From positions 1 through 11,242 of the forward strand of contig DAIDJQ010000149.1 in the NCBI GenBank assembly GCA_027451305.1: a DNA stretch of 11,242 bases, in the 5' to 3' direction. The notes below the pieces were generated by a model, which searched no databases, had not been told where the DNA came from, and worked only from the letters and a program-made list of their open reading frames with translations. Numbering within the stretch: position 1 is the first letter of the stretch; each line of letters starts with the position of its first letter. The translations under genes were made by a program, and so were the position numbers. Shown here in pieces: positions 1 to 6,114 of this stretch. Origin of the DNA: Cellulomonas sp. GTDB taxonomy: Bacteria; Actinomycetota; Actinomycetes; Actinomycetales; Cellulomonadaceae.

Positions 1-486
1 GGCCAGGGCCTGCGGGACGTCACGCGGATCGCCGCGAGCGACCCCGCGCTGTGGACCTCGATCCTCGCGGCGAACGCGCTGGCGGTGCGGCCGGTGCTGA
101 CCGAGCTGCGTTCCGACCTCGACGCGGTGATCACGGCGCTGACCGACGCAGCCCTGGCCACCGGCCCGGAGGATGCGGCTCCCGGTGCGCTCAGCGCGCT
201 GGCGCGGGCGATCGCCGCGGGCAACGCCGGCGTGGCCCGGATCCCCGGCAAGCACGGCGGCGTGCGTCGTGCCTACACCGAGGTCAGCGTGCTGGTGCCG
301 GACAGCCCCGGTGAGCTGGCCAGGCTGCTGGCGGACGTGGGCGCCGCCGGGGTCAACCTCGAGGACCTGCAGATCGAGCACGCCGCCGGCCGGCCGGTCG
401 GCATCGCCGAGATCTCGGTGCTGCCGAGCAGCGCCGAGCACCTGCAGACCGAGCTGACCGCCCGCGGCTGGAGGCTGGTGCGGTGA
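1..486 (+). CDS. tyrA: Prephenate dehydrogenase, C-terminal part (partial, runs off the left edge)
   Basis: This is the last 161 codons of a prephenate dehydrogenase, the NAD(P)-dependent enzyme that converts prephenate to 4-hydroxyphenylpyruvate for tyrosine synthesis in the cytoplasm. The fragment opens with GLRDVTRIAASDPALW, matching the helical dimerisation half of TyrA, where this stretch precedes an asparagine-containing helix (ILAAN). Residues of about 92-158 of the fragment (YTEVSVLVPDSPGELARLL onward) form an ACT domain, which in this family usually senses tyrosine. The NAD-binding half lies outside the window. The stop codon TGA (484-486) overlaps the GTG start of cmk by four bases, so the two are translationally coupled. 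In actinobacteria tyrA commonly sits directly before cmk and der, which supports the call. The main alternative, another ACT-containing dehydrogenase, fits the neighbours less well. Confidence 0.9.
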   Translation, partial: GQGLRDVTRIAASDPALWTSILAANALAVRPVLTELRSDLDAVITALTDAALATGPEDAAPGALSALARAIAAGNAGVARIPGKHGGVRRAYTEVSVLVPDSPGELARLLADVGAAGVNLEDLQIEHAAGRPVGIAEISVLPSSAEHLQTELTARGWRLVR

Positions 487-1193
487 ACGAGCCTCTGGTG
501 GTGGCAGTCGACGGGCCGTCCGGGTCGGGCAAGTCCAGCGTGTCGAGGGCCGTGGCACGGCACCTCGGGCTGGCGTACCTGGACACGGGGGCGATGTACC
601 GGGCGGCGACGTGGTGGTGCCTGCAGGAGGGTGTGCGGCTGGAGGACCACGACGCGGTGGCGGACCAGGTGCGGCGGCTGCCCCTGGTGATGGGGCTGGA
701 TCCGGCCGCGCCGCGCGTCCACGTCGGTGGGGTCGATGTGGCGAAGCCGATCCGCGAGACGTGGGTGTCGGAGGCCGTCAGCGCGGTGGCGACCAACCTG
801 GCGGTCCGGGCGGAGCTGAACCGGCGTCAGCGCGACCTGATCGAGGCGGAGCGCGTTCCGGGCGGCTTCTCCGGCGGTCGCGGGGTGGTCGCCGAGGGTC
901 GGGACATCACGACGGTGGTCGCGCCGGACGCGGACGTCCGGGTGCTGCTGACCGCCAGTGCGGCGGCCCGTCTCGCCCGTCGCGCACTGGAGCTGCACGG
1001 CACGGCCTCGGCCCGGGCGGTCGAGGCGACCCGCGACCAGGTGCTGCGGCGCGATGCCGACGACTCGACGGTCGTGGAGTTCCAGACGGCGGCCGACGGC
1101 GTGGTGACGGTGGACTCGTCGGACCTCGACCTGCCGGGCACCGTGCGGGCCGTGCTCGACGTCGTGGCGCGGGTGACCGGGCGGTCCGTGTGA
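483..1193 (+). CDS. cmk: Cytidylate kinase
   Basis: A 236-residue kinase that transfers phosphate from ATP to CMP or dCMP, recycling cytidine nucleotides for RNA, DNA and CDP-lipid synthesis. The P-loop GPSGSGKSS lies at residues 11-19. LDTGAMYR (33-40) is the typical CMP-kinase segment after it. The nucleotide monophosphate site includes VAEGRDITTVV (136-146), where most homologues have GRDIGTVV, so one glycine is a threonine here. The lid follows (about 158-171), and RRDADDS (189-195) matches the conserved R-D-x-x-D-S element. Length is normal for the family. The GTG start at 483 overlaps the tyrA stop as GTGA and has a Shine-Dalgarno sequence GGAGG at 470-474, eight bases upstream. A non-coding gap of 37 bases precedes the next gene. 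The call is secure. Confidence 0.97.
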   Translation: MNEPLVVAVDGPSGSGKSSVSRAVARHLGLAYLDTGAMYRAATWWCLQEGVRLEDHDAVADQVRRLPLVMGLDPAAPRVHVGGVDVAKPIRETWVSEAVSAVATNLAVRAELNRRQRDLIEAERVPGGFSGGRGVVAEGRDITTVVAPDADVRVLLTASAAARLARRALELHGTASARAVEATRDQVLRRDADDSTVVEFQTAADGVVTVDSSDLDLPGTVRAVLDVVARVTGRSV

Positions 1194-1230
1194 CGCGGCC
1201 GACGGCGTCGACGGTCCCGAGGCGACGGCC

Positions 1231-1935
1231 GTGACCGACCCCTCGGCCGCGTCGGCGGGACCGGCCGGACCCTCTGCCGCGGGACCGGTGCGGGCCCGAT
1301 GGGTCGGCACGCTCCTCGGTCGGGCGGTGTGGCGCGCCGAGGTGATCGGCGCCGAGCGGGTGCCCCGCACAGGGCCGGTGGTGCTGGCCGCCAACCACAC
1401 CGGTGTGGCCGACGGGCCGCTGCTGTTCGGCCTCGCGCCGCGGCCCCTGCACATCCTCGTGAAGGAGGAGATGTTCCACGGCGTCGTCGGGTTCTTCCTG
1501 CGGGCAGCGGGCCAGATCCCGACCGATCGGGCAGTCGGCCGGTCAGCCCTGCTCTCCGGCCTGGCCGTGCTGCGCCGCGGCGGCGCGGTCGGCATCTTCC
1601 CGGAGGGTGACCGCGGTCGCGGCGCTGTGGAGAGCATCCGCGCCGGCGCCGCGTGGATGGCCGTCACGGGCGGTGTGCCGTTGGTCCCGGTGGCGATCCT
1701 GGGGTCGCGTCGCAGCGGTGAGTCGCTGGGACACCTGCCCGGCCTTCGTCGACGGCTCGTGATCGAGTTCGGCGAGCCGCTCATGCCGGACACCGCAGGA
1801 ACCCGGCGCCAGCAGGTGGAGCGCACCAGCGACACCCTGAGGCGCGCCATGTCGGAGCTCGTGGTGGACGCCCAGCGGCGCACCGGGCTGACCCTTCCGG
1901 AAGACGACCCGCACCGGGACGACGGCGGCGCCTGA
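1231..1935 (+). CDS. 1-acyl-sn-glycerol-3-phosphate acyltransferase family protein (PlsC-like)
   Basis: A 234-residue acyltransferase of the PlsC/LPLAT family, expected to move an acyl chain from acyl-ACP or acyl-CoA to lysophosphatidate or a related lysolipid at the inner face of the membrane. The catalytic motif I (H-x4-D) is NHTGVAD, with His56 and Asp61. Motif III, which binds the glycerol phosphate, is FPEGDRGRG (123-131), and the proline-containing motif IV is VPLVPVAI (149-156). The usual long N-terminal membrane helix is missing: the first 25 residues are Ala/Gly/Pro-rich, so membrane contact is probably peripheral. The GTG start at 1231 has GAGG at 1219-1222 in front of it. The gene lies between cmk and der, a common actinobacterial arrangement. 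The exact acceptor lipid cannot be told from sequence, so no gene symbol is given. Confidence 0.9.
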   Translation: MTDPSAASAGPAGPSAAGPVRARWVGTLLGRAVWRAEVIGAERVPRTGPVVLAANHTGVADGPLLFGLAPRPLHILVKEEMFHGVVGFFLRAAGQIPTDRAVGRSALLSGLAVLRRGGAVGIFPEGDRGRGAVESIRAGAAWMAVTGGVPLVPVAILGSRRSGESLGHLPGLRRRLVIEFGEPLMPDTAGTRRQQVERTSDTLRRAMSELVVDAQRRTGLTLPEDDPHRDDGGA

Positions 1936-1988
1936 GCCGTCGGTGGAGGCCCTGGTCGGCACTGGTCGGTCCCGGGGTGCCTGGCAGG

Positions 1989-1994
1989 GACAAT
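1989..1994 (+). promoter_or_regulatory. Possible -10 box of a leaderless der promoter
   Basis: GACAAT at 1989-1994 matches the sigma-70-type -10 consensus TATAAT at four positions (A2, A4, A5, T6). Its last T lies exactly seven bases before the GTG at 2001, so transcription could start on the first base of the start codon. This is the usual geometry of leaderless actinobacterial genes. No good -35 hexamer is visible (TCGGTC at 1966-1971 is weak). The adjacent GGAGGG (1995-2000) touches the start codon and is too close to serve as a Shine-Dalgarno site for it. Confidence 0.4.
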
Positions 1995-2000
1995 GGAGGG

Positions 2001-3554
2001 GTGAGCCCCTCCGACCCGACCCCCGACACCGTGCTGCCGTCCGACGAGCCGACGGCCGAACCCGGCGCCGCGCCGACCGCCGAGACCGCGCCCGGCACCG
2101 GGTCGCAGATCGCGCAGCCCGACGACGATGCGCGCGAGCGCGCGCTCCGCGCCGGCCTGGAGGAGTACGAGCTCGAGGACGAGGACCTGGCGATCCTCGA
2201 CGGCGGTGCCGACGGCGAGGGGGCGTTGCCGGCACCGGTGGCGCTGCCGGTGCTCGCCGTCGTCGGCCGGCCCAACGTGGGCAAGTCCACCCTGGTCAAC
2301 CGGATCCTGGGCCGCCGCGAGGCCGTCGTCGAGAACACCCCGGGCGTGACCCGCGACCGCGTGACGTACCCCGCCGAGTGGGCCGGACGTGACTTCCTGG
2401 TGGTGGACACCGGCGGCTGGGAGGGCGACGTCGCGGGTATCGACAAGCGGGTGGCCGAGCAGGCGGAGGTCGCGATCGACCTGGCCGACGCGATCGTCTT
2501 CGTGGTGGACGCCACGGTGGGGACCACCGACACGGACGAGCAGGTGGTGCGGCTGCTGCGCCGCTCCGGCAAGCCCGTGGTGCTGGCAGCTAACAAGGTG
2601 GACGGTCCGTCGATGGAGGCGGAGGCCGCCGCCATGTGGGGTCTCGGGCTCGGCGAGCCGCACCCGATCTCGGCGTTGCACGGGCGCGGCACGGGGGACC
2701 TGCTCGACGCGGCCCTGGCGGTGCTGCCCACCGAGTCGGCCTCGGGCACCGCCGTACCGGACGGGCCCCGGCGGGTGGCGCTCGTCGGACGTCCGAACGT
2801 GGGGAAGTCCTCGCTGCTGAACAAGCTGGCGGGCTCGGTGCGGGTGGTCGTCGACGAGGTGGCGGGCACCACCCGGGACCCTGTCGACGAGCTCGTGGAG
2901 CTCAAGGGCGTGCCCTACGTCTTCGTCGACACCGCCGGCATCCGACGCCGGGTGCACCAGACGAGCGGGGCGGACTTCTACGCCTCGCTCCGGACGCAGG
3001 CCGCGATCGAGAAGGCCGAGGTCGCCGTCGTGCTCGTCGACGCCTCGCAGCCGCTCACCGAGCAGGACACGCGGGTGATCTCGCAGGTGGTCGACGCCGG
3101 ACGGGCGCTCGTGATCGCCTACAACAAGTGGGACCTGATGGACGACGACCGTCGCCCCTACCTCGAGCGCGAGATCGAGCAGGACCTCGTGCAGGTGCAG
3201 TGGGCGCCGCGCGTGAACGTCTCGGCGAAGACGGGCTGGCACGCCGACCGACTGGTCCCCGCGCTCGAGACCTCGCTCGCGTCCTGGGACACCCGCATCC
3301 CGACGGGCCGGCTGAACGCGTTCCTCGGCGAGCTGGTCGCGGCGCACCCGCACCCCCTGCGCGGCGGGAAGCAGCCCCGGATCCTGTTCGCGACGCAGGC
3401 GTCGGCCCGGCCGCCGCGGTTCGTGATCTTCGCCACCGGGTTCCTCGAGGCCGGGTACCGGCGGTACATCGAGCGTCGGCTGCGCGAGACGTTCGGGTTC
3501 GAGGGGTCGCCGATCGCCATCTCGGTGCGGGTGCGGGAGAAGCGGCGGCGCTGA
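2001..3554 (+). CDS. der: Ribosome biogenesis GTPase Der (EngA)
   Basis: Der is an essential GTPase with two GTP-binding domains in tandem that acts in 50S ribosomal subunit assembly. With the start at 2001 (517 residues) the first domain has G1 GRPNVGKST (89-97), DTGG (about 136-139) and NKVD (198-201). The second has GRPNVGKSS (263-271), DTAG (310-313) and NKWD (375-378). A basic KH-like domain forms the C-terminus, ending in RVREKRRR. The first 85 or so residues are an acidic Pro/Ala/Glu-rich extension, common in actinobacterial Der. An in-frame GTG at 1977 would add eight residues. I prefer 2001 because a -10-like GACAAT sits seven bases upstream, which suggests leaderless initiation, and neither start has a well-spaced ribosome binding site. 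The gene closes the housekeeping block and converges with the minus-strand oxidoreductase gene. Confidence 0.95.
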   Translation: MSPSDPTPDTVLPSDEPTAEPGAAPTAETAPGTGSQIAQPDDDARERALRAGLEEYELEDEDLAILDGGADGEGALPAPVALPVLAVVGRPNVGKSTLVNRILGRREAVVENTPGVTRDRVTYPAEWAGRDFLVVDTGGWEGDVAGIDKRVAEQAEVAIDLADAIVFVVDATVGTTDTDEQVVRLLRRSGKPVVLAANKVDGPSMEAEAAAMWGLGLGEPHPISALHGRGTGDLLDAALAVLPTESASGTAVPDGPRRVALVGRPNVGKSSLLNKLAGSVRVVVDEVAGTTRDPVDELVELKGVPYVFVDTAGIRRRVHQTSGADFYASLRTQAAIEKAEVAVVLVDASQPLTEQDTRVISQVVDAGRALVIAYNKWDLMDDDRRPYLEREIEQDLVQVQWAPRVNVSAKTGWHADRLVPALETSLASWDTRIPTGRLNAFLGELVAAHPHPLRGGKQPRILFATQASARPPRFVIFATGFLEAGYRRYIERRLRETFGFEGSPIAISVRVREKRRR

Positions 3555-3565
3555 GCTTGCGGTCT

Positions 3566-3598
3566 CGTCGGGCGCCGCGCCTGGTTGCGCGCCCGACG
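3566..3598. terminator. GC-rich hairpin between converging genes, likely bidirectional terminator
   Basis: CGTCGGGCGC (3566-3575) pairs perfectly with GCGCCCGACG (3589-3598) around a 13-base loop, 12 bases after the der stop. No T-run follows on either strand, as is common for actinobacterial terminators. A second stem, CCGACGGAC (3593-3601) with GTCCGTCGG (3618-3626), shares bases with the right arm and covers the stop codon of the minus-strand gene, so only one stem can form at a time. The position between two converging genes supports termination in both directions. Confidence 0.6.
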
Positions 3599-3614
3599 GA
3601 CCGGACCGGGCCCG

Positions 3615-4844
3615 TCAGTCCGTCGGGATCCGGCCGCGCAACGACTGCGGGTCGGGCAAGGAGCCCGGCTCGTGGTGCGCTGCGAGCAGGGCGCGTGCCT
3701 CGTCGGCCCTGCCGTAGACGTCCCACAGCAGGACCCCGTGGAGCGCGCCCTCCTGCACGTAGTAGACGACTCCGTGCTCGTCCTGCCGGCCCGGCGCCCA
3801 GTCCTCCACCAGCTGCATGGAGGCGTCGAGCCGACCGACCGCCTCGTACCCCAGGTCGAAGAGGTCGGACCAGAAGAAGGGCGTGTGGTCGTACACCGGG
3901 AGCGGCGCGCCGGTGAGGGTGGCGGCCATCGCCCTGCCGGCGGACGCGCCGGACATCTGTGCATGATCGACGTGCTCCACGCGGCGCCGGCCCAGCCGCG
4001 AGTCGGGGTAGCTGACGATGTCCCCGGCGGCGAAGACGAACGGATCGAGCGTGCGCAGGTGCTCGTCGACCCGGACCCCGAGCTCGTCGACGGTCAGGCC
4101 CGCGGCCCGCGCGAGCTCGTCGTTCAGCTCGATGCCGAGCGCCAGCACGACACCTGCTCCCGCGAACGAGGTCGGATGGTCGTCGGCCCCCGCGTGCACG
4201 GCGACCCGTCCGGGCGCCGGTCGTTCGAGCCACCGCGCCCGCGTGCCCGGGACGACGCGCACGCCGTGCTCGTCGAACGCTGCACGGATCCGGCGCACGA
4301 GCCCGGGCGGGTAGATCGCCGCCCCGACCTCGGGGTCGGGGGTCAGGAGAGTCACCGACGCGCCGGCCGTGGCCAGCCCGGCGGCCACCTCGGTGCCGAG
4401 GAACCCACCGCCGACCACGATCACGGGGCCGCCGACGAGCGCCCGGGCGCGGTGGTAGTCGTCGAGCGTGCGGAAGTAGACGATCTCGGGGGAGGGCCCG
4501 AGGTTGAGCTCGCGAGGCCGCCCGCCGGTGGCCAGCAGCAGCGCCCGGTACCCGTACTCGTCGTCGTCGTTCGCGACGACGACCCGCCGCGACCGGTGCA
4601 CCCCGGTGACCCGCGTGGAGGTGCGGACCTGGGCGCCCGTCGCCTCCGCCGTGTCGAGGAACGTCTCGGGGCCTTCGGCCTGCCGCCACAGGTCCTTGGA
4701 CAGCGGTGGGCGCTCGTACGGGGGTTCGGCGTCGTCGCCGAGGATCGCGATCGACCCCGTCCGGTCGACCTCCCGGATGCCTCTGGCCGCGGAGTCCGCC
4801 GCCATCCCGCCGCCGACGATGACGTAGTCGTAGTCGAACCGCAT
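3615..4844 (-). CDS. FAD/NAD(P)-dependent oxidoreductase resembling apoptosis-inducing factor
   Basis: A 409-residue flavoprotein of the pyridine nucleotide-disulphide/ferredoxin reductase fold, probably cytoplasmic with no signal peptide. The FAD-binding dinucleotide fold is VIVGGGMAADSAARGI (8-23). RPPLSKDLW (45-53) and ATGG (105-108) follow. The NAD(P)-binding fold is VVGGGFLGTEVA (143-154), and FAAGD (271-275) contacts the flavin. From memory, RPPLSKDLW, GGGFLGTE, LGRRRVEHVDHA (284-295) and FFWSDL-x-GYEAVG (323-337) match mitochondrial AIF more closely than rubredoxin or bacterial dioxygenase ferredoxin reductases. The C-terminal part (about 360-390) also fits the AIF C-terminal domain. 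No CxxC redox pair is present, so it is not a thioredoxin or lipoamide-type enzyme. The ATG at 4844 has GGAGG about seven bases upstream. The gene stands alone. Its electron acceptor is unknown. Confidence 0.9.
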   Translation of the reverse strand: MRFDYDYVIVGGGMAADSAARGIREVDRTGSIAILGDDAEPPYERPPLSKDLWRQAEGPETFLDTAEATGAQVRTSTRVTGVHRSRRVVVANDDDEYGYRALLLATGGRPRELNLGPSPEIVYFRTLDDYHRARALVGGPVIVVGGGFLGTEVAAGLATAGASVTLLTPDPEVGAAIYPPGLVRRIRAAFDEHGVRVVPGTRARWLERPAPGRVAVHAGADDHPTSFAGAGVVLALGIELNDELARAAGLTVDELGVRVDEHLRTLDPFVFAAGDIVSYPDSRLGRRRVEHVDHAQMSGASAGRAMAATLTGAPLPVYDHTPFFWSDLFDLGYEAVGRLDASMQLVEDWAPGRQDEHGVVYYVQEGALHGVLLWDVYGRADEARALLAAHHEPGSLPDPQSLRGRIPTD

Positions 4845-4874
4845 CGGGGCCTCCTCGTGCCGCTCCTGCAGGTC

Positions 4875-4893
4875 ACGCTAGGCCTTCCGGAAG
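4875..4893 (-). promoter_or_regulatory. Possible promoter and operator for the AIF-like oxidoreductase gene
   Basis: On the minus strand TAGCGT (bases 4880 down to 4875) fits the TAnnnT form of an actinobacterial -10 box, which would give a leader of about 24 bases containing the ribosome binding site. Just upstream, CTTCCGGAAG (4884-4893) is a perfect 10-base palindrome placed in the -35/-10 spacer, where a repressor could bind. No recognisable -35 hexamer is present. Both elements are short and could be chance in GC-rich DNA. Confidence 0.25.
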
Positions 4894-4957
4894 CGCGGGG
4901 CGCGGCGAGCCGTCGGGGGTGCCTGGTCCGGGCGCGGGAGCGGATGCACTGGTGGGG

Positions 4958-4963
4958 TAGCAT
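4958..4963 (+). promoter_or_regulatory. Possible -10 box of the tRNA-Pro gene
   Basis: TAGCAT fits TAnnnT and lies 22 bases before the mature tRNA 5' end, so the leader removed by RNase P would be about 16 bases. It is flanked by a short run of lower GC content. No convincing -35 hexamer is visible 16-19 bases upstream. Confidence 0.35.
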
Positions 4964-4985
4964 TGCGGCGGCCCTGCGGGGCCGG

Positions 4986-5059
<74 letters not shown>

Positions 5060-5070
5060 CCGCGAAGGCC

Positions 5071-5116
5071 CAGGTCAGGGGCTTGCTAGGAGCAATCCTA
5101 GCAAGCCCCTGACCTG
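5071..5116 (+). terminator. Perfect 21-bp hairpin with GCAA tetraloop, likely tRNA-Pro terminator
   Basis: Bases 5071-5091 and 5096-5116 are exact reverse complements, enclosing only GCAA (5092-5095), a GNRA-type tetraloop that makes the fold very stable. The stem starts CAGGTCAGGGGC and begins 12 bases after the tRNA. Long stems of this AGGTCAG type without a U-run are familiar downstream of actinobacterial tRNA genes. A terminator or 3'-end processing element is the most likely role. As the repeat is symmetrical it would also work on transcripts from the other strand. Confidence 0.8.
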
Positions 5117-5129
5117 TTCCAAGAGGCCG

Positions 5130-5151
5130 CGGGACCCATTTCGGGACCCAT
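5130..5151 (+). repeat. Direct repeat, two copies of CGGGACCCAT
   Basis: CGGGACCCAT occurs at 5130-5139 and 5142-5151, a 12-base period. It lies 14 bases after the tRNA-Pro hairpin and just before the palindrome CAGATCTG (5154-5161). Read on the minus strand it encodes MGPEMGP, a tail that I recall from C-termini of some actinobacterial tyrosine integrases. With no integrase domain present this is only a hint of an old integration event. Confidence 0.5.
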
Positions 5152-5493
5152 CTCAGATCTGGACCCTCGCCGTAGTCCGCGAACGCCTGCGGTCAGCGAC
5201 GGTCACATGGGTCACCGGCTCGGTCGCGGATGGCCGGCTCCGGCTCTGAGATGTCGGCGCACCCTCCAGTCGTCACATGTGTAGTGAAGGCGTCGGCTCA
5301 ACCCGCCCGGACGCGGGTGATCGTCGCCGCGTTGCTGCACGGGTTGCTGTCAAACCGGCAGGCCGCATTTCGCAGCCATCCAGAAATGTCGTGCATGAGT
5401 ATGCATCACCCTCGGGGCCCCGGGGGGAGCGGAACGTACCCAGCCGGTCGGATCGCCGAGCTCGTGCATTCTGGCCGGAGGGGCGTGGCTTTC

Positions 5494-5700
5494 TCACCTG
5501 CTCGGTGGCGCCGCCCGTAGCTGCTCGATCGTCGGAGCACCGGCGAGGCCCTCCGGTGTCGGGTAGAGGCGGCAGGACAGACCGACGGCCGCGTGCGGCC
5601 CGGGGAACAGGTCCACACCGTCCACCATGAGCCGCCCGTAGCGCGAACCGGCCGTGCCGCGGTGCTCGCCGCGCAGAAACGTAGAGGCGTCGCTAGCGTC
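5494..5700 (-). pseudogene. Possible remnant of an unidentified gene (68 open codons)
   Basis: The minus-strand frame from 5700 down to the TGA at 5496-5494 is open for 68 codons, preceded by a TAG stop at 5703-5701. The translation, including YGRLMVDGVDLFPGPHAAVG and LSCRLYPTPEGLAGAPTIEQ, looks like globular protein rather than an antisense shadow. Third codon positions are mostly G or C (about 84 percent by hand count). The only ATG in frame (5628-5626) would give 44 residues and lacks a ribosome binding site. I do not recognise the family. A truncated gene is the best reading, but a short real gene or chance remains possible. Confidence 0.3.
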
Positions 5701-5758
5701 CTAAGGGTTTCGGCGACCGGCCGTGGCAAGCGTGGGGCGAGGCGAGGGCGGTGGGGCG

Positions 5759-6106
5759 ATGTCCATGTGGGGCGCGATCAGCAGCGCGGGTGGCGTGACC
5801 ACTGTCCTCGTGGTGCTCGTCCGGGTCCTCGCGCGCGCCCTCGCCGGCCAGGCCCCTTTGCGGGCTCTGCCCTTCCAGTCCGGCCATCCGCCGGTCGAGC
5901 ACGCGCTGTCCCGCTTCCACGCCCGCTGGTACCCGCTAAGCCTCCTGTTCCTGGCGTTCGACGTGGAGATGCTGTTCATGTACCCGTGGGCGGTGGTCGT
6001 CGGCGCGAAGGGGACCGGTGCCGTCGTCGAGATGTTTGCCTTCCTCGGCGTTCTGCTGGTCGGTGTCCTGTGGGCGTGGCGGGAGGGCGCCCTCCGGTGG
6101 GTCTAG
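5759..6106 (+). CDS. nuoA: NADH-quinone oxidoreductase subunit A-like membrane protein
   Basis: A 115-residue homologue of complex I subunit NuoA (ND3), expected to have three transmembrane helices at about 13-33, 58-79 and 86-107. The hallmark segment is clear: RFHARWYPLSLLFLAFDVEM, then LFMYPWAVV, with the conserved Asp68 and Glu70 of helix 2. The loop before it reads FQSGHPP (39-45), where ordinary NuoA/ND3 has ECG, so both the glutamate and the cysteine are lost. That cysteine marks the quinone-site loop linked to the active/deactive switch in mitochondria. I chose the ATG at 5759, with GAGGG ten bases upstream. GTG 5723 would add 12 residues and ATG 5765 would remove two. It is the first gene of the nuo-like operon. 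The next gene starts eight bases after its stop. Confidence 0.88.
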   Translation: MSMWGAISSAGGVTTVLVVLVRVLARALAGQAPLRALPFQSGHPPVEHALSRFHARWYPLSLLFLAFDVEMLFMYPWAVVVGAKGTGAVVEMFAFLGVLLVGVLWAWREGALRWV

Positions 6107-6114
6107 GGCGCCCG

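Larger units (their letters stand above)
5117..5758. other. Gene-poor interval between tRNA-Pro and the nuo-like operon
   Basis: About 640 bases with no convincing intact gene. The open frames on both strands here (for example plus 5230-5520 and 5277-5630) have arginine/proline-rich or otherwise unstructured translations with no recognisable motif. The GC content dips around 5330-5410, unlike the flanking genes. The interval contains a CGGGACCCAT direct repeat near its left end and a 68-codon remnant-like frame on the minus strand near its right end. It should also hold the promoter of the nuo-like operon, but I see no clear -35/-10 pair. TAGCGT at 5693-5698 is only a TAnnnT match. Confidence 0.5.

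Noticed and set aside
273..3353. Very long open frame (over 1000 codons) on the minus strand opposite tyrA, cmk, the acyltransferase and der
   Set aside because: It is an antisense shadow of GC-rich genes: the translation is His/Arg/Pro-rich without domains, and the plus-strand genes carry clear catalytic motifs throughout.
3055..4689. 544-codon open frame on the minus strand overlapping der and the oxidoreductase gene
   Set aside because: It is out of frame with the motif-bearing oxidoreductase gene on the same strand and antisense to the der C-terminus; low-complexity Arg/Ala/Pro composition.
5392..5405. Small inverted repeat TGCAT-GAGT-ATGCA in the gene-poor interval
   Set aside because: A five-base stem is too short to call an operator or terminator, and no gene starts or ends nearby.
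5413..5422. Palindrome CGGGGCCCCG
   Set aside because: A ten-base all-G/C palindrome is expected by chance in DNA of this composition.
5593..6114. N-terminal extension of the NuoB/D-like frame upstream of 6115
   Set aside because: The frame stays open back to 5593 but overlaps all of nuoA in another frame and translates to Arg/Gly/Pro-rich sequence; the GTG at 6115, just after the nuoA stop, is the natural start.
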